NCBI GenBank assembly: GCA_937944945.1
Contig: CALEBD010000040.1
Location: 1 to 10,706, forward strand
Direction: 5' to 3'
Length of the DNA: 10,706 bases
Source of the DNA: an uncultured Clostridium sp.
GTDB lineage: Bacteria > Bacillota > Clostridia > Peptostreptococcales > Peptostreptococcaceae
The translations under genes and the position numbers were made by a program. Of the stretch, positions 1 to 5,343 are shown in pieces; within the stretch, counting starts at the first letter, position 1; each line of letters starts with the position of its first letter. The notes beneath the pieces were generated by a model. The model was not told the origin of the DNA. It searched no databases and saw nothing but the letters and a program-made list of their open reading frames with translations.

Positions 1-20
1 CTTTATAGTTAAAATATAAT

Positions 21-26
21 TATAAT
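21..26 (+). promoter_or_regulatory. Candidate -10 box of the mobilization operon promoter
   Basis: A perfect TATAAT lies about 125 bases before the mobC start and just before the oriT-like structure. Its -35 partner would fall at or before the window edge and cannot be checked, so only the -10 half is seen. Confidence 0.4.
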
Positions 27-29
27 ACA

Positions 30-120
30 GAGAGCGAGATGCGTATTTGTCATACAAAAGTATGTAAATACAACAAATAAATTTGTTTCTCGCTTATAGG
101 GGAGACCCTCCAAGACCACC
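30..120 (+). other. oriT: oriT-like region upstream of mobC
   Basis: A 7-bp inverted repeat (33-39 AGCGAGA with 88-94 TCTCGCT) encloses an imperfect hairpin (43-55 with 60-71, including CATACaaaaGTATG). The right arm is followed directly by TATAGGGGAGACCCTCC. Relaxase nick sites of mobilizable plasmids usually lie a few bases beyond such an inverted repeat, next to the mob operon. Both the position and the shape fit. I do not recognise the nick motif as one of a described family, so the assignment is an inference. Confidence 0.5.
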
Positions 121-151
121 CTAAAAATATTTCAAAATCGAGGTGATAATT

Positions 152-472
152 TTGAAATCAGAGAAAGTGAAAAGACTAAATTGCAGAGTATCAGAAGATG
201 AATATAAGAGATTTGAAAAGAAGGTCGAGAAATCAAAACTCACTAAAAGTGAGTTTATGAGAAAGGCAATTTTAGAAAAAGAAATTATAGTAATTGATGA
301 TATTAAAGAGCTTGTTTTAGAGATGAAAGCTATAGGAATTAATCTCAATCAATTAACTAGAAAAGTTAATAGTGGAGAGATAGAAAATATTAAAGAGCTT
401 CAAGAAATGAAAATAGAGCTTGATTATGTATGGAGAGAAGTTCTTCAAGCATTAAAGAAGGTGAATGGGTAA
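152..472 (+). CDS. mobC: MobC-like relaxosome accessory protein (TTG start)
   Basis: This protein of about 106 residues should bind oriT and help the relaxase recognise or open it. The N-terminus (KRLNCRVSEDEYKRFEKKVE, then LTKSEFMRKAIL) has the strand-helix-helix pattern of ribbon-helix-helix MobC proteins. The C-terminal half (LEMKAIGINLNQLTRKVNSG) matches the signature region of the bacterial mobilization protein MobC family, in which G-x-N-x-N-Q is typical. I chose the TTG at 152 because GAGGTGAT at 140-147 then lies at normal ribosome binding distance. The GTG at 143 would sit inside that site. The same GAGGTGATAA element precedes the ATG of the gene at 2270. The stop overlaps the relaxase start by one base (TAATG), so the two are probably translationally coupled. 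Confidence 0.8.
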   Translation: MKSEKVKRLNCRVSEDEYKRFEKKVEKSKLTKSEFMRKAILEKEIIVIDDIKELVLEMKAIGINLNQLTRKVNSGEIENIKELQEMKIELDYVWREVLQALKKVNG

Positions 473-1734
473 TGGCAGTTATTAAAAGAATAGCCTCAAA
501 GGCTACCCCAAGAAAAATAGTAAGTTATTTAACCCAAGAGGAAAAGACAGAAGAAAAACTTATAGGGGGGAAGGATTGCGACCCCGATAATGTAGTTAAT
601 GACTTTAATATGACCCAAGAGCTTTACGGAAAAACTGGAGGAGTAAAATATCATCACATAATACAGAGCTTTAGTCCTGAAGATAATATAACTCCAGAAA
701 AGGCTCACGAAATAGGCAAGGAACTTGCAGAGAGCCAATTTAAAGAATTTGAGGTATTTGTGGTAACACATAAAGATAAAGACCATATACATAATCATTT
801 AGTGGTTAATAGCGTTAGTTTTGAAAATGGACTAAAATATAATGCCAGTAATAAGAGCTTATGGGATATAAAAAGAGAAAGTAATAGGTTATGCGAGAGG
901 GAAAATTTAAAGACATTAGATCTAGAGCATAAGGCAGAGAAAAGGATTAGTAGTGCTGAAAAGAGGATAATGGATAGAAGGCAAATCCCTTGGAAAGATG
1001 AATTAAGACAGATAATAGATATAGCAAGGGAGAGAACAAAGGATTTACAAAGCTTTAGGGAGTTTTTAGAGAAAAACTTTGAGATAGAAACTAGAGTAAC
1101 AAAAAACAGTATAAGTTATAAGCACCCCGACCATGGTAAAGCAATTAGGGGTAGGAGCTTAGGAGATAAGTACAATAAGGAGGAATTAGAGAATGAGTTT
1201 AATGGCCAAGAAAAATCAATTTTTAGAAATGGAGCAAATGAACGAGGTAGAGCCAAAGGAAATTCAGCCTTCGGATATGAAGGAATTTCAGACCTTGATA
1301 AAGAATTTGAACGCAGAGCAGACAGTCTTGAACAACAGATTAATAAAGACCATAGACTTAATCGAGAAAGAGAGAGAGCTATACAAGAGCAACGAGCAAA
1401 TAAGAGAAGAGAAGAACATGGAGTTAAGCCAGAAAACACAAGAAGCCTTCAAGCTGATGATAAAGAAATCAGAGGAAGTGAAGGAGCTTCATCAAGAGAA
1501 GTTAGAAAAGGCTTTGAAGGAAGTAGAAAATATCAAGAAATATCACATGGAAATGATGAGAGTATTAAGTCAAACAGTAGCTCAAGTAGAGAGAATAGAC
1601 AAACTGAATTGGAAGGACAGAGTAAAGCAGTATGCAATTCAAACGGGAATAACGCTAGGAGCAATATTGATAATCCTAGGAGCATACCAGTTAATAAGTC
1701 TAATAAAGTAAGAGATTGGGATATGGAAAGATAA
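472..1734 (+). CDS. mobA: MOBP-type relaxase (MobA)
   Basis: This 420-residue DNA-nicking relaxase would cut one strand at oriT and carry it into the recipient. The N-terminal half is the relaxase/mobilization nuclease domain. Tyr19 (in RKIVSYL) is the likely nicking tyrosine. The metal-binding histidine triad is H105, H107 and H109 (DKDHIHNHLVVN), with a further histidine pair at 61-62. Beyond about residue 240 the protein becomes polar and low in complexity (N, S, R, E, G), and this part is fully overlapped by a second gene in another frame. The ATG at 472 overlaps the mobC stop and has GAAGGTGA just upstream. An upstream GTG/ATG extension would run back into mobC and is not needed. The linker and tail are probably disordered. 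Motif-based identification is firm; subfamily placement within MOBP is not. Confidence 0.88.
   Translation: MAVIKRIASKATPRKIVSYLTQEEKTEEKLIGGKDCDPDNVVNDFNMTQELYGKTGGVKYHHIIQSFSPEDNITPEKAHEIGKELAESQFKEFEVFVVTHKDKDHIHNHLVVNSVSFENGLKYNASNKSLWDIKRESNRLCERENLKTLDLEHKAEKRISSAEKRIMDRRQIPWKDELRQIIDIARERTKDLQSFREFLEKNFEIETRVTKNSISYKHPDHGKAIRGRSLGDKYNKEELENEFNGQEKSIFRNGANERGRAKGNSAFGYEGISDLDKEFERRADSLEQQINKDHRLNRERERAIQEQRANKRREEHGVKPENTRSLQADDKEIRGSEGASSREVRKGFEGSRKYQEISHGNDESIKSNSSSSRENRQTELEGQSKAVCNSNGNNARSNIDNPRSIPVNKSNKVRDWDMER
1193..1711 (+). CDS. mobB: MobB-like protein nested out of frame inside mobA
   Basis: A 172-residue reading frame lies wholly within the 3' part of the relaxase gene, in a different frame. 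It has its own strong ribosome binding site (AAGGAGG at 1177-1183, nine bases before the ATG). The product looks like a real protein. A Lys/Glu/Leu-rich stretch from about residue 25 to 135 is likely coiled coil. A C-terminal hydrophobic helix (about 151-170, GITLGAILIILGAYQLISLI) would anchor it in the membrane. Overlapping mobA/mobB genes are known from ColE1-type, RSF1010 and staphylococcal pC221-type plasmids, and RSF1010 MobB also has a membrane segment. It probably stabilises the relaxosome and links it to the transfer channel. Direct homology to a named MobB is not proven here. Confidence 0.72.
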   Translation: MSLMAKKNQFLEMEQMNEVEPKEIQPSDMKEFQTLIKNLNAEQTVLNNRLIKTIDLIEKERELYKSNEQIREEKNMELSQKTQEAFKLMIKKSEEVKELHQEKLEKALKEVENIKKYHMEMMRVLSQTVAQVERIDKLNWKDRVKQYAIQTGITLGAILIILGAYQLISLIK

Positions 1735-1743
1735 TACTATATT
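1716..1743 (+). promoter_or_regulatory. Weak candidate promoter before the 62-aa gene
   Basis: TTGGGA at 1716-1721 and TATATT at 1738-1743 are 16 bases apart. They lie at the end of mobA and about 35 bases before the next start codon. The -35 is poor, and in such AT-rich DNA chance matches are common. Confidence 0.25.
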
Positions 1744-1776
1744 TGATATATAGCTAAGATAATAGGAGGGAAATTC

Positions 1777-1965
1777 ATGAAAGTTATAGAGGGATTTCAT
1801 ATTAAAAAAATTCAAAGAGGAACTAAAAAGGGACAAGGCTATATAAACCATAATAAGAGGTATGTGCGGAAGATACCAGAAAGACTAGAAGGTCAAATAG
1901 ATAAAGGTGATATTGTTTGGGTTCATGCTAAAAAAGACAATAAGGATATTAAACTAGAGTTTTAG
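1777..1965 (+). CDS. Small basic hypothetical protein (62 aa)
   Basis: I do not recognise this family. The ATG has an excellent site (AGGAGG at 1764-1769, seven bases away), which argues for a real gene. The product is Lys-rich with alternating hydrophobic and charged residues. Its second half (RLEGQIDKGDIVWVHAKKDNKDIKLEF) reads like a small beta-barrel: the KGDIVWVHAKKDNK turn-strand pattern recalls OB- or SH3-like folds, but this is a visual impression only. It lies 42 bases after mobA on the same strand and could be the last gene of the mobilization operon, or belong to its own weak promoter. Confidence 0.6.
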   Translation: MKVIEGFHIKKIQRGTKKGQGYINHNKRYVRKIPERLEGQIDKGDIVWVHAKKDNKDIKLEF

Positions 1966-2072
1966 TGGTAGATGTATTAGAGAATAATGATGGAGCATTA
2001 AGGAGTGTTATAAAGATTGCTAAGAAATGCAATAAATAGTGTAATACTCGATATATAACGAATATGACATTT

Positions 2073-2126
2073 ACTTTTCAATTTTACTATAAGGGGCATT
2101 TGCCCCTTATAGTAAAATTGAAAAGT
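2073..2126. repeat. 54-bp perfect palindrome between mob and rep modules
   Basis: Two perfectly complementary 26-base arms (2073-2098 and 2101-2126) flank a central TT. The core AAGGGGCA/TGCCCCTT is GC-rich and the outer parts are AT-rich. As RNA it would form a very stable hairpin, and T6 follows at 2133-2138, so it could stop transcription from the mob operon. As DNA it could extrude a cruciform and serve as part of a replication origin for the Rep encoded downstream. The structure is certain; the function is not. Confidence 0.85.
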
Positions 2127-2147
2127 GCCAAATTTTTTAAGACTTAT

Positions 2148-2184
2148 ATAGGGGAGCTTATACCATAGGGGAGAGATTTATACC
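2148..2184 (+). repeat. Tandem ATAGGGGAG...TTATACC boxes (iteron candidates)
   Basis: Two abutting direct repeats, 2148-2164 (17 bases) and 2165-2184 (20 bases), share ATAGGGGAG at the left and TTATACC at the right. The nearby palindrome arms contain the similar TATAAGGGG in both orientations, and TATAGGGGAG recurs in the oriT-like region at 95-104. Placed just upstream of the rep operon, they are plausible initiator-binding repeats. Only two full copies are present, fewer than in classical iteron origins. Confidence 0.5.
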
Positions 2185-2212
2185 TTGTTGTCAATAGATG
2201 GAAGAAAATTCG

Positions 2213-2241
2213 TTGTCTAACAGGTAAATATAAAGTAAAAT
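2213..2241 (+). promoter_or_regulatory. Candidate promoter of the rep operon
   Basis: TTGTCT at 2213-2218 and TAAAAT at 2236-2241 are separated by exactly 17 bases. The next start codon is about 29 bases downstream, and the box repeats lie just upstream. It fits a vegetative sigma-factor promoter and the rep-regulation context, although the -10 is imperfect. Confidence 0.45.
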
Positions 2242-2269
2242 AAAAGAGTTAAACAAAGGAGGTGATAAC

Positions 2270-2611
2270 ATGGATGAAAAAAAGCTATGGATAAAAATAA
2301 GTGGAAGTATAAATTATTATTTAAGATATTATGACAGAGAAAAATCAGATGAAGAATTATTAGAAGATTACTTATATTGCACCTTAGAAGGTGAGAGTGA
2401 AAAGTATGAATATTTAGATAAGCAAACATTTGAGTTTATTGAATTAAGTGATGAAATTGTAGAAAAGGCTATAAATGCTTTTAAAGAGAGATTAAAGAAA
2501 AAAAGAGAAAAAGAAGCACCAAAAGAAATAGATAAAAATCTTAATAAGAATAAAGAGATTGAAACTAAAAAGGCAGAAGTTATAGATTTTAATAGGTATA
2601 AGAAATTATAA
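2270..2611 (+). CDS. Small charged hypothetical protein upstream of rep
   Basis: I do not recognise this 113-residue protein. The ribosome binding site is near ideal (AAAGGAGGTGATAACATG). The N-terminal two thirds is acidic and rich in Tyr (SINYYLRYYDREKSDEELLEDYLY). The C-terminal third is a Lys/Glu-rich, probably helical segment (AFKERLKKKREKE) followed by a flexible tail. It ends 37 bases before the rep start on the same strand and shares its upstream promoter region. It is therefore likely co-transcribed with rep and may take part in replication or copy control. No motif allows a firmer statement. Confidence 0.7.
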   Translation: MDEKKLWIKISGSINYYLRYYDREKSDEELLEDYLYCTLEGESEKYEYLDKQTFEFIELSDEIVEKAINAFKERLKKKREKEAPKEIDKNLNKNKEIETKKAEVIDFNRYKKL

Positions 2612-2648
2612 TATAGTGGTGTATCTTCATAACAAGGGAGGTGAGAGC

Positions 2649-3893
2649 ATGGGACAAGTATTAAGACAAGAGGAATATTCAGAGCAAATAAATTACTTAG
2701 ATATTTTACATAGTGATAGCAAAGGGTGGATTACTAAGGCTGAAATTAATTGTGGGTACAAACAATGGCATTATAGATATAATGAGCTATTGGAGCAAGA
2801 TTTCAACCAAGAGAATGTATATATTAGCATAAATACTTTTTATAGTACCTTTAGAAGATTAGAATATATAAAGGAGCTTAAAGCTCAATTTATAGATTTA
2901 GATATTTATAAAACTGGATTCACTAAGGAGCAAATAATAATGCACCTTGAAGCAGATTATTTTAATAAAAGTATTCCAAGACCTAATTTAATCATAGATA
3001 GTGGCAGAGGACTTTATTTAATATGGCTTTTAAATTCAGTACCAAGTAAGGCATTACCCCTATGGAAAGCAATAGAAGAATATTTATATAGTGTTTTAAA
3101 GCCGTTTGGAGCTGATAGACAAGCTTTAGACCCTACAAGAATATTAAGAGTACCAGGAAGTATTAACTCTAAATCTAAGACAACTGTTAAAGTTATAGAG
3201 CAGTATGATTATATTTATGATTTAAGAGAAATTCAAAATGAATATCTACCAGAGCTTGAAGAAAGAAAAGCTAAGAAAAAGGGTAGACCAAGTAAGACGG
3301 TATTTATTCATAGAGAAAGAAGTCTTTATTATGCTAGAATACAAGACATAATAAAACTATGTGAACTTAGAGAATATGATTTAAAAGGTCATAGAGAGCT
3401 TATATTATTCTTGTATAGATATTACCTATGTTATTTCTTAGAGGACACTCAAAAGGCTTTAGGTGACGTTTTAGAGCTTAATAGAGAGTTTATATATCCA
3501 TTAAGTGAAACAGAGGTTATAAGAGCTACTAGAAGTGCAGAGAAGGTTTATTTAAGCAAAAATAAAGATTATAAGTACAAGAATGAAACTCTTATAGAGC
3601 TTTTAGTAATTACAGAGCTTGAAGAAACTTATATGAGTACAATAATTTCTAAGAGAGAATTTAAAAGAAGAAAGAATTTGAGGGATAGAGAATATCAAAA
3701 AAACAAATATCAAGAAAAGTTAAGAGCCGATGGGAAAGTAAGTGAAAAAGATAAGATTTCTCAAAGAAGGGAAAAAATAAAAGCCCTGTTGGAGCAAGGC
3801 TTTAAGCAAAAAGAGATATATTTGAGCTTGAATATATCTAAACGTACTTGTATAAACGACATCAAGTATTTAAAAGAGCAAGGATTAATATAG
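2649..3893 (+). CDS. rep: Plasmid replication initiator of primase-polymerase (AEP) type
   Basis: This 414-residue protein probably starts plasmid replication by origin binding and primer synthesis. The features are those of archaeo-eukaryotic primase-like Rep proteins: a DxD motif in AQFIDLDIY (D83, D85), a SGRGLYLIWLL motif (118-128), and DPTRILRVPGSIN (161-173), the usual third motif of this group. A basic GRPSK segment follows near residue 225. The C-terminus (about 374-414, IKALLEQGFKQKEIYLSLNISKRTCINDIKYL) forms a helix-turn-helix that could bind the origin repeats. The ATG at 2649 follows AAGGGAGGTGAG; an 11-codon GTG extension lacks support. A terminator overlaps the stop. I infer theta-type rather than rolling-circle replication because no rolling-circle Rep motifs (HUH, catalytic Tyr) are seen. 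Confidence 0.82.
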   Translation: MGQVLRQEEYSEQINYLDILHSDSKGWITKAEINCGYKQWHYRYNELLEQDFNQENVYISINTFYSTFRRLEYIKELKAQFIDLDIYKTGFTKEQIIMHLEADYFNKSIPRPNLIIDSGRGLYLIWLLNSVPSKALPLWKAIEEYLYSVLKPFGADRQALDPTRILRVPGSINSKSKTTVKVIEQYDYIYDLREIQNEYLPELEERKAKKKGRPSKTVFIHRERSLYYARIQDIIKLCELREYDLKGHRELILFLYRYYLCYFLEDTQKALGDVLELNREFIYPLSETEVIRATRSAEKVYLSKNKDYKYKNETLIELLVITELEETYMSTIISKREFKRRKNLRDREYQKNKYQEKLRADGKVSEKDKISQRREKIKALLEQGFKQKEIYLSLNISKRTCINDIKYLKEQGLI

Positions 3894-3908
3894 TCCTTGT
3901 TCTTTTTG
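3874..3908 (+). terminator. Rho-independent terminator overlapping the rep stop
   Basis: Stem AAGAGCAAGGA (3874-3884) pairs with TCCTTGTTCTT (3894-3904) with one G-U pair and a 9-base loop, followed by a T run ending at 3907. The last rep codons form the left arm. Confidence 0.8.
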
Positions 3909-3969
3909 TATTATAAATGATTTTAGAAATTAATTCAATATTGCTAATATGAAAGTTAAAAATAAAAAA

Positions 3970-4019
3970 AGGTGCAAAATTTTCTCGTCCTTGTATTATG
4001 GGTACGTAGTACCTGTTCT
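3970..4019 (+). repeat. Hairpin repeat copy 1 (possible terminator)
   Basis: This 50-base unit begins AGGTGCAAAATTTTC and ends with CTTGTATTAT, then the hairpin GGTAC-gta-GTACC and CTGTTCT. A run of eight T residues follows, so this copy could terminate transcription, although its stem is only five to six pairs. A diverged second copy lies exactly 100 bases downstream. Outside these repeats I see no gene between 3909 and 4196. Confidence 0.6.
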
Positions 4020-4069
4020 TTTTTTTGCATAAATATACCTTTCAGATTATTGCAAGTTTAAATTTAAAT

Positions 4070-4119
4070 AGGTATCAAATTTTCAGCCCTTGTATTATAG
4101 GGTACTTCGTACCTGTTCT
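4070..4119 (+). repeat. Hairpin repeat copy 2
   Basis: This is the second unit of the 50-base repeat, 100 bases after the first. The GGTAC/GTACC stem, the flanking CTTGTATTAT and CTGTTCT are conserved. The loop changes from GTA to TTC and the T run is lost. Its CCCTTGT (4087-4093) can pair with ACAAGGG at 4162-4168, just before the next gene. Function is unknown; a leader or small RNA role is possible. Confidence 0.55.
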
Positions 4120-4196
4120 AGGATTAGACAAGATTTTTATTATGTTTATGGTATGGTGATAACAAGGGATTAACTTAATTTATAGGGGTGGGAACA

Positions 4197-4481
4197 ATGG
4201 CTATAAAAGATGATTATATAAAGATTAGAGTAAGTAAGGAGCAAAAAGCATTATTTAAAGATATAGCAAAAAAGAAAAATATTAGTATGAGTAAGTTTAT
4301 TATTGTATCAACAGAGGAAAGAGCTTTGAGAGAGAAAGAAAAATTTGAGGGTACAAAGAGCTTGGAGCTTAGAGTTAGTGAGCTTGAGAAGAAATTACAA
4401 GAGATTAAATTTAAAATGGAGAGCCAAAAAGCCGAGAAAAAAAGTTTTTTTAAATTTTTAAAAAATAGGCTTACAAATTGA
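4197..4481 (+). CDS. Ribbon-helix-helix-like DNA-binding protein with coiled-coil tail
   Basis: The product has 94 residues. The N-terminus (YIKIRVSKEQKALFKDIAKKKNISMSKFII) shows the strand, helix, turn, helix order of Arc/CopG-type ribbon-helix-helix proteins, which bind DNA as dimers. Residues about 55-80 (LELRVSELEKKLQEIKFKME) form heptad-like repeats that would support oligomers, and the tail is basic. The ATG at 4197 follows AGGGGTGGG; an in-frame GTG at 4188 lies inside that site. It is a single gene with a terminator close behind. A role in copy control, partition or relaxosome assembly is plausible for a plasmid, but the sequence does not decide between them. Confidence 0.72.
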   Translation: MAIKDDYIKIRVSKEQKALFKDIAKKKNISMSKFIIVSTEERALREKEKFEGTKSLELRVSELEKKLQEIKFKMESQKAEKKSFFKFLKNRLTN

Positions 4482-4521
4482 AAGTTAAAATACTCTTTAT
4501 ATTTTAGGGGGGGTATTTTTA

Positions 4522-4546
4522 TGGAGCAGTAGCTCCAATTTTTTTT
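4522..4546 (+). terminator. Rho-independent terminator after the RHH-like gene
   Basis: TGGAGC (4522-4527) pairs with GCTCCA (4532-4537) around an AGTA loop, followed by a run of eight T residues. It is a compact canonical terminator 40 bases after the stop codon. Confidence 0.88.
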
Positions 4547-4884
4547 ATGAAAAATAGTTTTAGATTTAAAAAATCTATGATAAAATTAAGAAAACAACTA
4601 CCGACAAAATGTCGTAATACATACGTTTTTGATACGGTTTTTATGTGGCAAAGTGGGACATTTGGAAATTTTTTTGTACCCATAGAAACGCTAGGCTTTG
4701 CCTAGTCCCACAAAGTTTTTGGGGGCAGTTTCTCTTTATGCTCTTATAAAATATCTACAGGTATAATTTCCAGTTAAGATATTTTATAATTCTTTTTTGG
4801 GATTTGATTAAACTTTTTTAAAGTTTAAGGGTGAGCATAGCGAGGGCAAAGCCCTTAAATAAAAAAGAAAAGGAGTTAAGTAAT
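4547..4884. other. Non-coding region dense in inverted repeats
   Basis: I see no supported gene here. The stretch holds several inverted repeats. CGACA-aaa-TGTCG lies at 4602-4614. GTGGGAC (4653-4659) matches GTCCCAC (4705-4711). CTAGGC-ttt-GCCTAG (4691-4705) is enclosed by AGAAAC/GTTTCT (4684-4689, 4728-4733). A perfect 13-base AT-rich pair lies at 4744-4756 and 4777-4789. TTAAACTTT-ttt-AAAGTTTAA lies at 4808-4828 and AGGGC-aaa-GCCCT at 4843-4855. The last three lie upstream of the next gene and could be operators. The first group could be a cis-acting plasmid site (centromere, second oriT or single-strand origin). Confidence 0.6.
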
Positions 4885-5292
4885 ATGGCAAGAATAAGAA
4901 AAGAATATAAAATGACAGAAAAAAATGTGGAGTACATAGAAGAAGTTAAAGAGAAAAATAATTTAAAATACAGTAGTGAAGCATTAGATTTAATAATTAG
5001 AGAGCATAGACAAAATTCAGATATTACAACAGAAGCTATGATTAAAATAATAGCAAAAGAAGTATCAGAACAAATCAAATTTGATATGAAAGAAATAAAA
5101 AGTTCTAGCAATAATACTGATAGAAATACTCAAATACTTTTAGAATTAATTAATGGATTTTTTGTAATTTCTGAGTATGGAAGGTTAGCAACAACAGAGG
5201 ATATTATAGCACCAGCATTACCTAGGGCAATAGAGCTTGTAGATACGAGAAGAGAAAATAAAATAGTAAGAGGTTTAGATAAGAAATATTAA
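4885..5292 (+). CDS. Small plasmid protein with RHH-like N-terminus
   Basis: I do not recognise this 135-residue protein by family. The start at 4885 is set by AAAAGGAG, nine bases upstream; a GTG at 4831 would lengthen it through a hairpin and is unlikely. The first 45 residues (YKMTEKNVEYIEEVKEKNNLKYSSEALDLIIREHR) show a short strand followed by two helices, with the S-S-E-A-L second helix typical of ribbon-helix-helix or MobC-like DNA-binding proteins. A Lys/Glu-rich helical middle (ISEQIKFDMKEIKSS region) and a hydrophobic segment (ILLELINGFFVISEYG) follow. It is preceded by two AT-rich inverted repeats that could be its binding sites. A partition or relaxosome accessory role is a guess from context. 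Confidence 0.68.
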   Translation: MARIRKEYKMTEKNVEYIEEVKEKNNLKYSSEALDLIIREHRQNSDITTEAMIKIIAKEVSEQIKFDMKEIKSSSNNTDRNTQILLELINGFFVISEYGRLATTEDIIAPALPRAIELVDTRRENKIVRGLDKKY

Positions 5293-5305
5293 AGTAAAAA
5301 AACTC

Positions 5306-5329
5306 AAGGATTTAGATAGAGAGTATTAA
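5306..5329 (+). pseudogene. Remnant duplicate of the preceding gene's 3' end
   Basis: The bases read AAG GAT TTA GAT AGA GAG TAT TAA, that is KDLDREY-stop. This closely mirrors the end of the gene just upstream (RGLDKKY-stop) about 37 bases later. It looks like the tail of a paralogous gene or a diverged local duplication. It is short, so chance similarity is possible. Confidence 0.35.
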
Positions 5330-5343
5330 TTATATTTTTTAAT

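Noticed and set aside
1116..1439. 107-codon minus-strand frame opposite mobA.
   Set aside because: Ser/Leu-rich composition is the mirror of Glu/Lys/Arg-rich coding on the plus strand; no ribosome binding site and it covers an already doubly coding region.
1965..2039. GTG-started 24-codon frame overlapping the stop of the 62-aa gene (VVDVLENNDGALRSVIKIAKKCNK).
   Set aside because: The sequence looks protein-like and could be a decayed or frameshifted tail, but there is no ribosome binding site at the GTG and the frame is too short to support.
3970..4119. Start of a CRISPR array or classical iterons in the paired 50-bp repeats.
   Set aside because: Only two diverged units with a long gap, no further repeats and no cas genes.
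4831..4860. A single-strand origin suggested by TAGCGA next to a small hairpin.
   Set aside because: The six-base match is weak, and the Rep is not of the rolling-circle type.
4818..5111. 97-codon minus-strand frame opposite the 135-aa gene.
   Set aside because: It is a shadow of the plus-strand gene, with low-complexity Ser/Leu/Ile composition and no start signal.
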